In this document: piece after piece, positions 1 through 9,124 of the stretch
How the letters are laid out: each line of letters starts with the position of its first letter
How positions within the stretch are numbered: position 1 is the first letter of the stretch
Position numbers and translations under genes: made by a program
The notes under the pieces: model-generated
What the model saw: only the letters and a program-made list of their open reading frames with translations
Database searches by the model: none
Told to the model about the DNA's origin: nothing
Origin: Streptomyces curacoi
GTDB lineage: Bacteria > Actinomycetota > Actinomycetes > Streptomycetales > Streptomycetaceae
Length of the DNA: 64,000 nt
Assembly: GCF_001513975.1 (NCBI RefSeq)
Contig: NZ_KQ947985.1
Span: 867,731-931,730 of the forward strand
Direction: 5' to 3'

Positions 1-213
1 GACCGCCTTCACGCGGACGCCCGGGGTGTCCTCCATTGCGTCGATGGCGCCCTGGAGGGTCTCCAGGCGGTTGCCCAGGTTGGAGCCGAGGGAGATCACG
101 GCCCGTTTCGGGTTGTGGAGGGTGGTGTCGGCGGCGTCTACCTTCTCGACGACGGAGGCGGGTACCGGCTGTACGGTCGGGTCGCTGGGGCCCTGAATGA
201 AGGGTGCAGTCAT
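1..213 (-). CDS. folK: FolK, HMP-dihydropterin pyrophosphokinase (5' part only)
   Basis: Only the N-terminal ~71 codons are inside the window; the gene runs off the left edge. FolK transfers pyrophosphate from ATP to 6-hydroxymethyl-dihydropterin, the step before FolP in cytosolic folate synthesis. The translation contains AVISLGSNLGNRLETLQGAI, the conserved opening of the family, after a ~40-residue actinobacterial N-terminal extension. The ATG at 211-213 overlaps the folB stop (ATGA), so it is translationally coupled to folB. The identification is firm; nothing can be said about the missing C-terminal half. Confidence 0.93.
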   Translation of the reverse strand, partial: MTAPFIQGPSDPTVQPVPASVVEKVDAADTTLHNPKRAVISLGSNLGNRLETLQGAIDAMEDTPGVRVKAV

Positions 214-569
214 ACTCGGCTCCGGGTGATGGTGACGGTCACGTCGTCGAAGGGGACCGTGATCGGCGCGTCCGGCTTGTGGACGGTGACCTCGACCTCC
301 TGGACCCCCTCGTGCTTCAGACAGGCCTGGGCGATGCGCTCGGCGAGTGTCTCGATGAGGTTGACCGGTTCGCCCTCGACGACGGCCACGACCTCCTCCG
401 CCACGATGCCGTAGTGCACGGTCTTCGCCAGGTCGTCGTCGGCGGCGGCCGGCCGGGTGTCCAGGCCGAGGACGAGGTCCACGACGAAGGTCTGGCCCTC
501 CCTGCGCTCTTCGGGGAACACACCGTGGTACCCGCGGGCCTTCAGACCGCGCAGCGCGACACGATCCAC
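210..569 (-). CDS. folB: FolB, dihydroneopterin aldolase
   Basis: 119 residues, the usual FolB length. It converts 7,8-dihydroneopterin to 6-hydroxymethyl-dihydropterin plus glycolaldehyde, supplying FolK. The start VDRVALRGLKARGYHGVFPE and the segment VNLIETLAERIAQACL are typical of the family. I chose the GTG at 567-569 because GGAG lies about 8 bases upstream; the open frame continues further upstream but without family similarity. Its stop overlaps the folK start. The whole fol cluster reads on the minus strand and is probably one transcript from folP onward. Confidence 0.94.
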   Translation of the reverse strand: MDRVALRGLKARGYHGVFPEERREGQTFVVDLVLGLDTRPAAADDDLAKTVHYGIVAEEVVAVVEGEPVNLIETLAERIAQACLKHEGVQEVEVTVHKPDAPITVPFDDVTVTITRSRV

Positions 570-921
570 GCGAATCACTCCTGCAATCGTCGGTGACGGC
601 CGGTCCGTGCCGCGTGCGGGCGGCACACCGGCCTCGAACGAATCTACCTGCGGGCACGGACAGGGCCGGGCCGCGGGGGCGCGGGCCCGGGCCGGGGCCA
701 GGAGGATTCATCGCGTGTTTCCCCTGGGGAACCCGGCGGCTCACGGGTTGGTAGCCGCCCCTACCCGCAGACGCGTGATTCCAACCACTTCTTGGTCCCG
801 GCGGGGCCCCGAGGGCCGCCGTGCGGGTGGCTCCCGCGAGTCGTCCCTGCGTTCCCTGTGGTCGTCCTGTGGTCATCCCTGGGGCCGTCCCTGTGGTCGT
901 CCCCAAGGGTCGCCTACCCAC
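570..921. other. 350-bp non-coding gap inside the fol cluster
   Basis: No credible gene on either strand. It contains a degenerate direct repeat: CCCTGTGGTCGTCC at 854-867 and again at 889-902, with a related CTGTGGTCATCC between them. The gap is long enough to hold a separate promoter for folB-folK, but I could not define one. Confidence 0.5.
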
Positions 922-1425
922 TCAAGAGGGGGTGTCGTCGCTGTCTTCCTCGTCGTTTTCGGCCATAACCGGTGAGGCGTGGTGCGACCAGATCTTCCAG
1001 CCGTCGGGAGTGCGGCGGAACACGTTCGTGGCGACCACCAGCTGGCCGACGAGTGGGCCGAGCTCCTCCCCGGCCTCGGGTGCCGGGCCGCCGCTGAGGA
1101 TGTTCTCGGTGCAGGTCACCACGGCGGTGTCGCCGGTGACGGAGACATGCACATCGGTGAGGAAGAACTGGATGTAGTCGGTGTTCGCCATGATCAGCGC
1201 GTACGACCGGAGGACCTCGCCGCGTCCGGTGAGCACCGGCCAGCCGGGGTGCACGCAGGAGATCACTCCGGTGTCGGCCGGGTCGTGGTACGTCTCGTCG
1301 ACGCCAAGGTCGGACGGGGTGAGCCAGAGCGAGGACAGCTCTTCGAAGTCGCCGCGTTCCATCGCCTCGTAGAAGGCGGTGTTGGCGGCCTCGACTTGTT
1401 CGACGTCGGTGTGGGGGGCGCTCAC
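922..1425 (-). CDS. NTF2-like/SnoaL-like domain protein
   Basis: 167 residues with a nuclear-transport-factor-2-like fold signature: an N-terminal helix with ANTAFYEAMERGDFEELSSLW, then beta strands ending in WKIWSHHASPV. Proteins of this type are small cone-shaped folds that act as enzymes or ligand binders; no activity can be assigned here. The GTG start at 1423-1425 overlaps the folP stop (GTGA), so it is co-translated with folP, and homologues sit at the same place in Streptomyces folate clusters. The last ~15 residues are acidic (ENDEEDSDD). A folate-related role is inference from coupling only. Confidence 0.8.
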   Translation of the reverse strand: MSAPHTDVEQVEAANTAFYEAMERGDFEELSSLWLTPSDLGVDETYHDPADTGVISCVHPGWPVLTGRGEVLRSYALIMANTDYIQFFLTDVHVSVTGDTAVVTCTENILSGGPAPEAGEELGPLVGQLVVATNVFRRTPDGWKIWSHHASPVMAENDEEDSDDTPS

Positions 1426-2348
1426 CGGGCTCCTTCAGAGCCGGGCGCGCCTCCGCTCTCGGCGTGCGAGCCGGGCGCGTTCTCGGCTTCGCGCGCCTCC
1501 TCGATCGCCCGCGCGACGCGTACCGCGTCCGCCGTGGCGTGCACCTCGTGCACGCGCACCGCCCACGCGCCGGCGTGCGCCGCGAGCGCCGAGACGGCGG
1601 CCGTGGCGGCGTCGCGCTCCCGGGCGGGCGGCGGGGCGCCCTCGGGGCCGGCGAGTACGCGGCCGAGGAACCGCTTGCGGGAGGCGGCGACGAGGAGCGG
1701 GTGGCCGAGGCCGAGCAGGCGGTCGAGGTGGGCGAGGAGGACGAGGTCGTGCTCGGCGTCCTTGGAGAAGCCGAGGCCGGGGTCGACCACGATGCGGTCG
1801 GGGGCGATGCCGCCCTGCAGAACGGCGTCCACGCGCGCGTGGAGCTCGTCGACGACTTCGGCGACGACGTCGTCGTACACGCCCTTGACGTTCCCGCCCT
1901 GCAGGAAGCCGCGCCAGTGCATGACGACGAAGGGGGCGCCGGCGTCGGCGACGACCGGGATCATCGCGGGGTCGGCGAGGCCGCCGCTGACGTCGTTGAC
2001 GAGGGCGGCGCCGGCGGCGAGGGCCTGTTCGGCGACAGAGGCGCGCATGGTGTCGACGGAGATCGTGACGCCCTCGGCGGCGAGGCCGCGGACTACGGGT
2101 ATGACGCGGCGGAGCTCCTCGTCCTCGTCGACCCGGGTGGCCCCGGGGCGGGTGGACTCGCCGCCGACGTCGACCAGATCGGCGCCCTCCTCGACCAGCG
2201 CCAGACCGTGCTTGACGGCGGCCGTCGTGTCGAACCAGCGGCCGCCGTCGGAGAAGGAGTCGGGGGTCACGTTGACGACTCCCATGACCGCGCACCGGTC
2301 CCAGTCAGGAAGGCCCGCGACGCGCCCGCGTCCGCTCTGCTTGCTCAT
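1422..2348 (-). CDS. folP: FolP, dihydropteroate synthase
   Basis: 308 residues. It condenses p-aminobenzoate with 6-hydroxymethyl-dihydropterin pyrophosphate to give dihydropteroate, and is the sulfonamide target. Both family signatures are present: VMGVVNVTPDSFSDGGRWF near residue 20 and GGESTRPGAT near residue 63, followed by the TIM-barrel strands including NDVSGG and DPGLGFSKD. The ATG at 2346-2348 begins MSKQSGRGRVAG and leaves a 113-bp gap to the upstream membrane protein. Its stop is coupled to the NTF2-like gene. Confidence 0.96.
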   Translation of the reverse strand: MSKQSGRGRVAGLPDWDRCAVMGVVNVTPDSFSDGGRWFDTTAAVKHGLALVEEGADLVDVGGESTRPGATRVDEDEELRRVIPVVRGLAAEGVTISVDTMRASVAEQALAAGAALVNDVSGGLADPAMIPVVADAGAPFVVMHWRGFLQGGNVKGVYDDVVAEVVDELHARVDAVLQGGIAPDRIVVDPGLGFSKDAEHDLVLLAHLDRLLGLGHPLLVAASRKRFLGRVLAGPEGAPPPARERDAATAAVSALAAHAGAWAVRVHEVHATADAVRVARAIEEAREAENAPGSHAESGGAPGSEGAR

Positions 2349-2461
2349 ACGTTCAGCGTAGGCCCAAGCCGGTGCCGCGACGTGCCGTGGCCCGAGCGGG
2401 AGCCTCCGGGGCGTGGGGGGGGTGGGGCTCCCGCTCGGGCCGGTCCCGGGCGGCTTTGCGG

Positions 2462-4369
2462 TCAGGCCGCGCGCACGTCCCGCTCGGCCACCGAGTGCGG
2501 GCACGGGCGCGCGGTGGCCGTACGGCGGCGCAGGAAGCGCGGCAGCGGCAGGGCCAGGTTCACGAAGCCCTCCGCCTGCATGGCGGCGAAGCCGAGGCGG
2601 GGCAGGTCGGCGGAGGCCCGGTAGACGACGAAGCGGGGCTCCCAGCGCGGCTGGAACTTGGCGTTGAACTTGTACAGGGACTCGATCTGGAACCAGCGCG
2701 ACAGGAAGACCAGCAGCCCGCGCCAGGCGCGCAGCACCGGGCCGGCGCCGATCTTCTCGCCGCGTGCCAGTGCCGAGCGGAACATGGCGAAGTTGAGCGA
2801 CACGCGCGCGATGCCGAGCTTCGGGGCGGCTTGGAGGGCGGCCACGATGAGCAGCTCGTTCATGCCGGGGTCGGCCGAGCGGTCGCGGCGCATCAGGTCC
2901 AGGGAGACACCGTCCGTGCCCCACGGCACGAAGTGGAGGATCGCCTTGAGGTCGCCGTACGGACCCGGCTCCTCCTCGGCCTTGTGGGCGGTGGCGATGA
3001 GGCAGTCGCCGTCGGCCGGGTCGCCGACGCGGCCGAGCGCCATGGAGAAACCGCGCTCGGTGTCGGTGCCGCGCCAGTCGTCGGCGGCGCGGCGGATGCG
3101 GTCCAGCTCGGCGTCGCCGAGGTCACGGACGCGCCGTACCCGGGTCTCGTAACCGGCGCGCTCGATGCGCTTGACCATCTGACGCACGTTGCGCATCGCG
3201 CGGCCGGCGAGCGAGAAATCCGGGACGTCCACCACCGCCTCGTCGCCCAGTTCGAGGGCGTCGAGCCCGGTCTCGCGGGTCCAGACCTCGGCGCCGGTCT
3301 CGGAGCAGCCCATGACGGCGGGGGTCCAGGAGTGGGCCTTGGCCTCGTCCATGAAGCGTTCGATGGCGCCCGGCCAGGCCTCGACGTCGCCGATGGGGTC
3401 GCCGCTGGCGAGCATCACGCCGGAGACGACGCGGTAGGTCACCGCGGCCTTGCCGCTGGGGGAGAAGACGACGGCCTTGTCGCGGCGCAGCGCGAAGTGG
3501 CCGAGGGAGTCGCGGCCGCCGTGCTTGGCCAGCAGGGCGCGCAGGCGTTCCTCGTCGTCCTCGGTGAGGCGGGCGGCGGGGTGTTCGGGGCGGAAGGCGA
3601 GGTAGATCGTGGTGACCGCGGTGATCCAGCCGAGGGCGCCCAGGGAGAAGGCGACCGTCCAGGAGGTGTTGCCCGCGTAGTCGACCGGACCCTCGAAGCC
3701 GAACAGGCCGTACAGGACGTGGGTGATGCGGTCGGCCAGGCTCGGGTCGCCGACCAGCGTCTCCGGGTGGGCGTTGACGATGATCAGGCCGAGGGCGAGG
3801 GAACCGGCGCCCATGAGGACGAAGTTGGCCAGCGCGCGCCACCTGCTGCGCGGGTCGGGCAGCGCCGCGAACTGGTCGCGGTGGCGCAGCAGCATGGTGA
3901 GCAGCACGACCGATATGAGCACGCCCACGAGGGAGTGGCGGTATGTGAACTGCGCCACCGCGCCGGCCGGCAGCAGGACGACGGCCGCGCGCCACGCCCG
4001 CCGCTTGCCCCGCTTGAGGCCGTGGGCGAGCAACAGCAACAGCACGCCCGCGCTGAGCGACAGTGCGGCCGCGAACGGGCCGAACGAGCCGGGCAGCACC
4101 TCGGCGATGGCGTGCATACGGCTGTGCCGGAAGCGGGGGAAGACGCCCGCCGCGATGTCCAGCAGGCCCACCAGGGCGCAGGCCCGGCCGACGAGCAGGG
4201 GAACGGCCTCGGGGCGCGGGCCGCGCAGCACGTGCCGTACCCGGCTCGACAGATGCCCTACCTGGCTCGATCGTTGAGGAACCTTGCCCGACATTTCCAC
4301 ATCTGTCCTGACAGACATCGCATCCCATAGTTCTGCGAGAGACCTTGGATCCGGTGCCGATTCGGGCAT
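2462..4369 (-). CDS. MprF/LysX-like aminoacyl-phosphatidylglycerol synthase family membrane protein
   Basis: 635 residues. The N-terminal half has about six membrane helices (for example LSLSAGVLLLLLAHGL and VLISVVLLTMLL); the C-terminal half is a cytoplasmic DUF2156/LPG-synthase GNAT-like domain with GDPIGDVEAWPGAIERFMDE and MNELLIVAALQAA. The family transfers aminoacyl groups from tRNA to phosphatidylglycerol, lowering surface charge and sensitivity to cationic peptides; the amino acid used here is unknown. The start at 4369 is the longest plausible; a Met 17 codons later is possible. It lies upstream of folP on the same strand. Confidence 0.82.
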   Translation of the reverse strand: MPESAPDPRSLAELWDAMSVRTDVEMSGKVPQRSSQVGHLSSRVRHVLRGPRPEAVPLLVGRACALVGLLDIAAGVFPRFRHSRMHAIAEVLPGSFGPFAAALSLSAGVLLLLLAHGLKRGKRRAWRAAVVLLPAGAVAQFTYRHSLVGVLISVVLLTMLLRHRDQFAALPDPRSRWRALANFVLMGAGSLALGLIIVNAHPETLVGDPSLADRITHVLYGLFGFEGPVDYAGNTSWTVAFSLGALGWITAVTTIYLAFRPEHPAARLTEDDEERLRALLAKHGGRDSLGHFALRRDKAVVFSPSGKAAVTYRVVSGVMLASGDPIGDVEAWPGAIERFMDEAKAHSWTPAVMGCSETGAEVWTRETGLDALELGDEAVVDVPDFSLAGRAMRNVRQMVKRIERAGYETRVRRVRDLGDAELDRIRRAADDWRGTDTERGFSMALGRVGDPADGDCLIATAHKAEEEPGPYGDLKAILHFVPWGTDGVSLDLMRRDRSADPGMNELLIVAALQAAPKLGIARVSLNFAMFRSALARGEKIGAGPVLRAWRGLLVFLSRWFQIESLYKFNAKFQPRWEPRFVVYRASADLPRLGFAAMQAEGFVNLALPLPRFLRRRTATARPCPHSVAERDVRAA

Positions 4370-4547
4370 CCGGCGACATTGCGCCCTCTAGGACGGTGTC
4401 TTGAGGGGAGAGGTTCACTCGGCTCCCCAAAACCGTTTCAAAGGCCAAGGAAAGTCCGGGGCAAGCCCTTGCGAAGGAGTGGGGGAGGCAGTGCGGGGGG
4501 CAGGTGTCCGCGCGGTCCGGACGGAAAGTGCGGACAGGTAACCATCG

Positions 4548-5666
4548 ATGGGTCTCACGAGCGACAAGGTGCTGGCGCTGGCGGTCATGGCCGCCGTAGG
4601 GCTGTTCGTCGGCACGGTGTGGCTGTGGCCACGGCTGGCGCGGCGCGGCTGGCGGGCGGTGACGGGCCGGGTGGGGATGCTGCTCTCCACCCAGCTGATG
4701 CTCTTCGTCGCGGTCGGTCTCACCGCCAACCAGGCCTTCGGGTTCTACGCCAGCTGGGCCGACCTGTTCGGACAGGAGACGGACCAGGGTGTCGTCGTTG
4801 ATCACACGCCGGAGCGCGGGCCGCTGCGGGTGGTCGACACGCGGCGGGTGCCGGGGGCGGCGAGCGCCAGTCCGCGGACGGGCGGGCAGATCCAGAAGGT
4901 CGACATCGTGGGCCGTACGACCCACATCGCCACACCCGCGTTCGTCTATCTGCCGCCCGAGTATTTTCAGCCGGAGTTCCGCACGCGTATGTTCCCTGCC
5001 GCCGTCGTTCTGACCGGTTATCCGGGCACGGCCCAGGCGCTGGTGGACAAGCTCGACTATCCGCGTACGGCCGCGAGGCTCGCCGCGGACGGCCGGATGC
5101 GGCCGATGATCCTGGTGATGATGCGGCCGACCGTGGCGCCGCCGCGGGACACGGAGTGCGTGGACATCCCGCAGGGCCCGCAGACCGAGACGTTCTTCGC
5201 CAAGGACCTGCCGGACGCCGTGGGCGGCCACTACAGGGTGAACCGGAAGCCGGGCGGCTGGGGCATCATCGGGGACTCCACGGGCGGCTACTGCGCGCTC
5301 AAGATCGCCATGCACCATCCCGGTGTCTACGCCGCCGGGGCGGGACTTTCCGCGTACTACAACGCGCCGATCGACCCTACGACGGGGGATCTCTTCCACG
5401 GCGACGAGGAACTGCGCAATCGCGCGAACCTGTGGTGGTACCTCAAGCACATGCCCGCTCCGGACACTTCACTGCTCGTCAGCAGCAGCAAAGTTGGAGA
5501 ATCCAACTACATGGACACGTTGAAGTTCATTGAGCGCGTGAAGGCCACGAACCTGACGCGGATCTCGTCGATCATCCTCGAAAGCGGAGGGCACAACTTC
5601 AACACCTGGCGGCGGGAGATTCCGGGGACGTTGGAGTGGGTCAGTGAGCGGTTGACCGGCAGGTGA
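4548..5666 (+). CDS. Membrane-anchored esterase, esterase D/antigen-85 superfamily
   Basis: 372 residues. Two hydrophobic segments near residues 8-28 and 42-65 suggest membrane anchoring, with the catalytic domain outside. The alpha/beta-hydrolase nucleophile elbow is GDSTGG (serine about residue 244), and the catalytic His is probably in SGGHNFNTW near the C-terminus. Related proteins include feruloyl esterases and mycolyltransferases; the true substrate is unknown. The ATG follows a divergent promoter region shared with the MprF-like gene. Confidence 0.82.
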   Translation: MGLTSDKVLALAVMAAVGLFVGTVWLWPRLARRGWRAVTGRVGMLLSTQLMLFVAVGLTANQAFGFYASWADLFGQETDQGVVVDHTPERGPLRVVDTRRVPGAASASPRTGGQIQKVDIVGRTTHIATPAFVYLPPEYFQPEFRTRMFPAAVVLTGYPGTAQALVDKLDYPRTAARLAADGRMRPMILVMMRPTVAPPRDTECVDIPQGPQTETFFAKDLPDAVGGHYRVNRKPGGWGIIGDSTGGYCALKIAMHHPGVYAAGAGLSAYYNAPIDPTTGDLFHGDEELRNRANLWWYLKHMPAPDTSLLVSSSKVGESNYMDTLKFIERVKATNLTRISSIILESGGHNFNTWRREIPGTLEWVSERLTGR

Positions 5667-5809
5667 CGGGGCCGGCGGGCTTAGGGATCTTGCTTCTTGG
5701 CCAATTCGGCGCCGGACCCGATTCCTGATGCCGCGTGAGTGTCTCGGGATGGCTGTGTTTTTACGGGGCGGGGCAACAAGATTCGCCTACGCGCGGTAAG
5801 TTTCTGGCC

Positions 5810-7183
5810 ATGCCACGTGGACGTCACCGTCATTCCCCGCCCTTGCACAGGCTGCTGCCCCCGTCGGCCATTGCAGGCGTCTCCGTCGTCTGTGCGCTGG
5901 CCCCCTGGGTGTTCACCGAGCCCGTGGTGCTGCGCGGCCTCGCCGCGGCCGCCGCGGCGACGGCGGTCGTCGGCGCGGTCGTCATGCGCCGCTGGGACGC
6001 GCAGGCCGGCAAGAAGGTCGCCGACCTCACGCGCGCGCGTGCGAGTGACGAGTGGCGCTACGAGGAGCGGGTCGCCGAGTTGGAGACCGACCTTGAGGAG
6101 TCGCGCGAGCTGCGGGTGAAGCTGGAGCAGCGGTTGCGGGCCAAGCGGGCGGAGCTCGCGGGGCTGCGCAATGAGCATGCGGCGCTGTTGCGGCGGTACG
6201 CCACGGCGGAGGCCGAGCGGGCGAGTGTCCTGGAGGAGCGCCGGGTTCTGGAGATTGAGGCGGCCACGCCTGCGCGGGCGTTGCCGCCGGTGCCGGTTGC
6301 TTCCCCGGAGGGGGCGGGAGCTGTGGCTGCTCCTGCTGAGGCCGAGGGCGTCGACGGCGCCGAGGGTGCGGAGACCGAGTCCGTCGAGGAGAAGCCGGCG
6401 GCTCCGGCCGTCTTCTCGCCGGAGGGGTCCCGGCTGTTTCTGCGGGCCAAGGCGGCGCTGGCGCGGTTCGATGGGGACGAGGCCGCGACGGAGAGCGAGG
6501 CCGGGCAGGAGAGCGAGGCTTCGAAGGAGAACGAGGCCGCGACGCAGAGCGAGGTCTCGAAGGACGGCCAGGTCTCAAAGGACGAGTCCCCCAAGGACGA
6601 GCCGCCGAAGAACGACCCTCCGAAGAACGACCCCCCGAAGAACGACCCCCCGAAGGGTGACGGTCCTTCCGACGGGCCTTCCGATGACGAGGCCGTGAAG
6701 GTCGGAGCGGGTGCCGCCGAGGCGGGAAGCGCCGGCGGTTCCGAGACGGAGACCGCGGTGGAGGACGACCCGCAGGGGAAGTCCGGGGCGGTCGACGGGC
6801 ATGAGCGCGCGGCCGCCATCCCCCCGGCGGGCGCGGCCCAGCCTGCCCTGCCTCCGGCACAGCAGCCGGCGGGGCACTTCATCGCGCCGACTGCCGTGGC
6901 CGTCGTACCGGCGACGCCCGTGCGGCGTCCGGCTGTCGAGGGCGGCTTCGACTTCTTCGGTACGAAGCAGGGTGCGGCGTCCTCCGCGTTGGAGTCGGTC
7001 CAGAACGAGGACCTCGCCGATGTCGTCGGCCAGGAGGCCCTCGCCCTGCACAAGGCCGAGTCCGAGGCCGAGTTCAAGCCGGCGGACGAGGAGGCCCGGG
7101 GGATCGGGCAGGTCATCGATCTGACGGCTCATGACGAGACGGAACAGATCGATGTGCAGGGGTTGCGGAGCGCGGCTTCCTGA
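5810..7183 (+). CDS. Membrane-anchored coiled-coil protein with acidic repeat region, function unknown
   Basis: 457 residues. An N-terminal transmembrane pair (SAIAGVSVVCALAPWVF and VVLRGLAAAAAATAVVGAVV) is followed by a charged heptad-rich coiled coil to about residue 150, then a long disordered acidic/Pro/Ala region with four PPKND-type units near residues 265-284, and a conserved C-terminal patch (GGFDFFGTKQ ... IGQVIDLTAHDETEQIDV). I recognise it as a Streptomyces-conserved protein without known function; the layout fits an envelope-associated scaffold, which is inference. The ATG at 5810 begins MPRGRHRHS, just before the helices. Confidence 0.72.
   Translation: MPRGRHRHSPPLHRLLPPSAIAGVSVVCALAPWVFTEPVVLRGLAAAAAATAVVGAVVMRRWDAQAGKKVADLTRARASDEWRYEERVAELETDLEESRELRVKLEQRLRAKRAELAGLRNEHAALLRRYATAEAERASVLEERRVLEIEAATPARALPPVPVASPEGAGAVAAPAEAEGVDGAEGAETESVEEKPAAPAVFSPEGSRLFLRAKAALARFDGDEAATESEAGQESEASKENEAATQSEVSKDGQVSKDESPKDEPPKNDPPKNDPPKNDPPKGDGPSDGPSDDEAVKVGAGAAEAGSAGGSETETAVEDDPQGKSGAVDGHERAAAIPPAGAAQPALPPAQQPAGHFIAPTAVAVVPATPVRRPAVEGGFDFFGTKQGAASSALESVQNEDLADVVGQEALALHKAESEAEFKPADEEARGIGQVIDLTAHDETEQIDVQGLRSAAS
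6601..6660 (+). repeat. 15-bp in-frame tandem repeat (PPKND)
   Basis: About four near-identical 15-bp units, based on CCGAAGAACGACCCC, lie inside the membrane coiled-coil gene and encode PPKND repeats. The copies differ mainly at third codon positions, as expected from recent slippage. Confidence 0.75.
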
Positions 7184-7243
7184 CGAGTGACTCCCCTGCG
7201 GTGTCTCGTGGGTGGTGCCCCCGCACCGCGGCGCAACGGCCGC

Positions 7244-8578
7244 TCACGCCATCCATCGGTCCGGCCGCGCGTCCCTGCGCCCCGTGCGTGATCTCGCCGC
7301 CTGCGCCCGGAGCAGCTGTGCCGCCTCCGCGGCGTCTCGCAGGCGGGCCGTCACCGTCTTGTTCGCTCCGGTGTCCACGTGTACGTCGGCCACGCCCCAC
7401 AGCCGCTGCCACGGGCCCTGGGCCAGCCGTACGCTCTGGACCTTCGCGTGCGGTACGAGCGCCAGGGACCGCCGGAGGAGGCCGGTTCGGGCGGCGAACA
7501 CGGCGTCCGTGACCGCCAGGCCGTAGCCACGCCACCACACCGGCACGCACCGGGCCGCCCGGCGGGGCGGACGGGAGACGGCCGCGCCCGCTGGGACCGT
7601 CACCCCGGGCAGTACGCGTGTCACGACCGACTCGGCGACCTCGCGCGGGGCGACCGGGAGCAGGACCGAGTTGGCGGAGCCCGCCACGTCCAGTTCCACG
7701 CGGACCCAGCCGCGCCGCCGCCACAGCAGTGGTTCGACGATCCGTACCGTCTGGACGCGGCCGGGCGGCACCGTCTCGTGCGCGCGGTCGAGCAGGCCGT
7801 GGTCGAGGCGCAGGCCGTCCGGTGCCTCGCCCACCGTCCAGTCGTACTCGGTCACGAACCGCCCCACGCTGCTCGCCCCCGCCGCGCCGAACAGCGGAAC
7901 CGCGGTCGCCAGGACCGTCCAGACGCTTTCGGTGGCCAGCCAGAGGACGGTGGGTACGACGAGTGCGGCGGCCAGCGTGCCCCAGGTGGCGCCGGACAGG
8001 ACGAGGGAGACGGCCAGGACGCCCGGTGGCACTCGCAGCAGTTGCGTCGAGGGCGCCTCGCCCACTTCGTGCGCCGTCTCGGGGGCGAAACCGGCGGCGC
8101 GGGCGAGGAGTTCCGCGCGGAGCGTGCGCGCCTCTTCCGCGCCCAGGAAGGCGAGTTCGTCCTTCTTGTCGGTGCCTATGACGTCGAGTTTGAGCTTCGC
8201 GACGCCCGCCACGCGCGCGAGCAGCGGCTGGGTGACGTCGATGGCCTGGATGCGTTCCAGCCGGATGTGCGCGGTGCGCCGGAACACCAGGCCGGTGCGG
8301 ATGCGCAGTTCGGTGTCCGTGACCGCGAAGTGGGTGAACCACCAGGTGAGGAAGCCGTAGAGGGCGGCTGCGGGGACGACGACGGCCAGCGCGATGAGCA
8401 GTGTCGTGGTCGTCAGCCGCGTCAGCTGGCGTTGCGCCTGGTCGGGGTCGTGCGCCGCCCATCCGATGACTACGGCTACCGGCGCCCACGCGCGTCTGAG
8501 CGGTGTCACGGGGTGCAGTCGGCGTTCGGTCACGGGGCGCTTCTCGCGTACGGCGTCGTCGACGCCCGGCGTCGTCAC
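7244..8578 (-). CDS. Large PH-domain (bPH_2/DUF304, YdbT-like) membrane protein
   Basis: 444 residues. Two to three bacterial PH-like modules, each with the typical VTDTELRIRTGLVFRRTAHI pattern, are interleaved with paired membrane helices (TTTLLIALAVVVPAAALYG and VLWLATESVWTVLATAVPLF). Homologues such as B. subtilis YdbT sit in operons with a short bPH protein, as here. The GTG start at 8576-8578 overlaps the stop of the upstream short PH gene (GTGA), so the pair is coupled and probably forms one complex. The role is unclear; YdbS/YdbT have been linked to bacteriocin tolerance. Confidence 0.8.
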   Translation of the reverse strand: MTTPGVDDAVREKRPVTERRLHPVTPLRRAWAPVAVVIGWAAHDPDQAQRQLTRLTTTTLLIALAVVVPAAALYGFLTWWFTHFAVTDTELRIRTGLVFRRTAHIRLERIQAIDVTQPLLARVAGVAKLKLDVIGTDKKDELAFLGAEEARTLRAELLARAAGFAPETAHEVGEAPSTQLLRVPPGVLAVSLVLSGATWGTLAAALVVPTVLWLATESVWTVLATAVPLFGAAGASSVGRFVTEYDWTVGEAPDGLRLDHGLLDRAHETVPPGRVQTVRIVEPLLWRRRGWVRVELDVAGSANSVLLPVAPREVAESVVTRVLPGVTVPAGAAVSRPPRRAARCVPVWWRGYGLAVTDAVFAARTGLLRRSLALVPHAKVQSVRLAQGPWQRLWGVADVHVDTGANKTVTARLRDAAEAAQLLRAQAARSRTGRRDARPDRWMA

Positions 8579-9093
8579 AGGCCCGCCGATCGTGCCTCGC
8601 CCAGCTCGGTGAGCCGGTCGCGCAGCCGTTCCGCCTCCGCCGGGTCGAGGCCGGGGATCGTGGCGTCGGTCGCGGCGGCGGCCGTGTGCAGTTGCACGCT
8701 GGCCAGGCCGAAGTGCCGCTCCACGGGGCCCGAGGTGACCTCGACCAGCTGCATCCGGCCGTACGGCACGACCGTCTCCTCGCGCCACAGCACGCCCCGG
8801 CTGATCAGCAGGTCGTCCGCGCGCTCGGCGTAGCGCCAGGAACGCCAGTTACGGCCGATCATCACCCAGCCCCACGCCATCAGCGCCAGGGGCAGCAGCG
8901 CGAAGGCGGCCCAGCCCGGTCCGGCGAGGGTCCCGAGGAGGAGGGCCAGGCCGATCGCCAGCAGCCCCAGCCACACCACCAGCAGCAGGCGGCGCATGCG
9001 CAGCAGACCCGGTGGCAGCCCGGTCCACTCCGGCTCGGTCACCGCTCGCTCGTCTCCCGCCGTCCCCGTGTTCTCCGGGCTCCCCGTCTCCAT
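8575..9093 (-). CDS. Short PH-domain (bPH_2, YdbS-like) membrane protein
   Basis: 172 residues. Two N-terminal membrane helices ([19 protein letters not shown] and [15 protein letters not shown]) precede one bPH domain beginning [20 protein letters not shown]. The ATG at 9091-9093 gives [10 protein letters not shown]; upstream in-frame Met codons would run into the nuoD promoter region. It is the first gene of a two-gene operon with the larger PH protein and is divergent from nuoD, only 31 bases away, so the two promoters must overlap. Confidence 0.8.
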   Translation of the reverse strand: METGSPENTGTAGDERAVTEPEWTGLPPGLLRMRRLLLVVWLGLLAIGLALLLGTLAGPGWAAFALLPLALMAWGWVMIGRNWRSWRYAERADDLLISRGVLWREETVVPYGRMQLVEVTSGPVERHFGLASVQLHTAAAATDATIPGLDPAEAERLRDRLTELGEARSAGL

Positions 9094-9124
9094 GAGGCCA
9101 GCGTACGTAGGAGAGACTGTGTCC

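Noticed and set aside
3123..5450. 775-codon minus-strand frame across the esterase and MprF-like genes
   Set aside because: Low-complexity shadow with no family similarity, opposite to two clear genes.
5681..6178. Minus-strand gene over the start of the coiled-coil gene
   Set aside because: Composition and lack of a ribosome site indicate a shadow frame.
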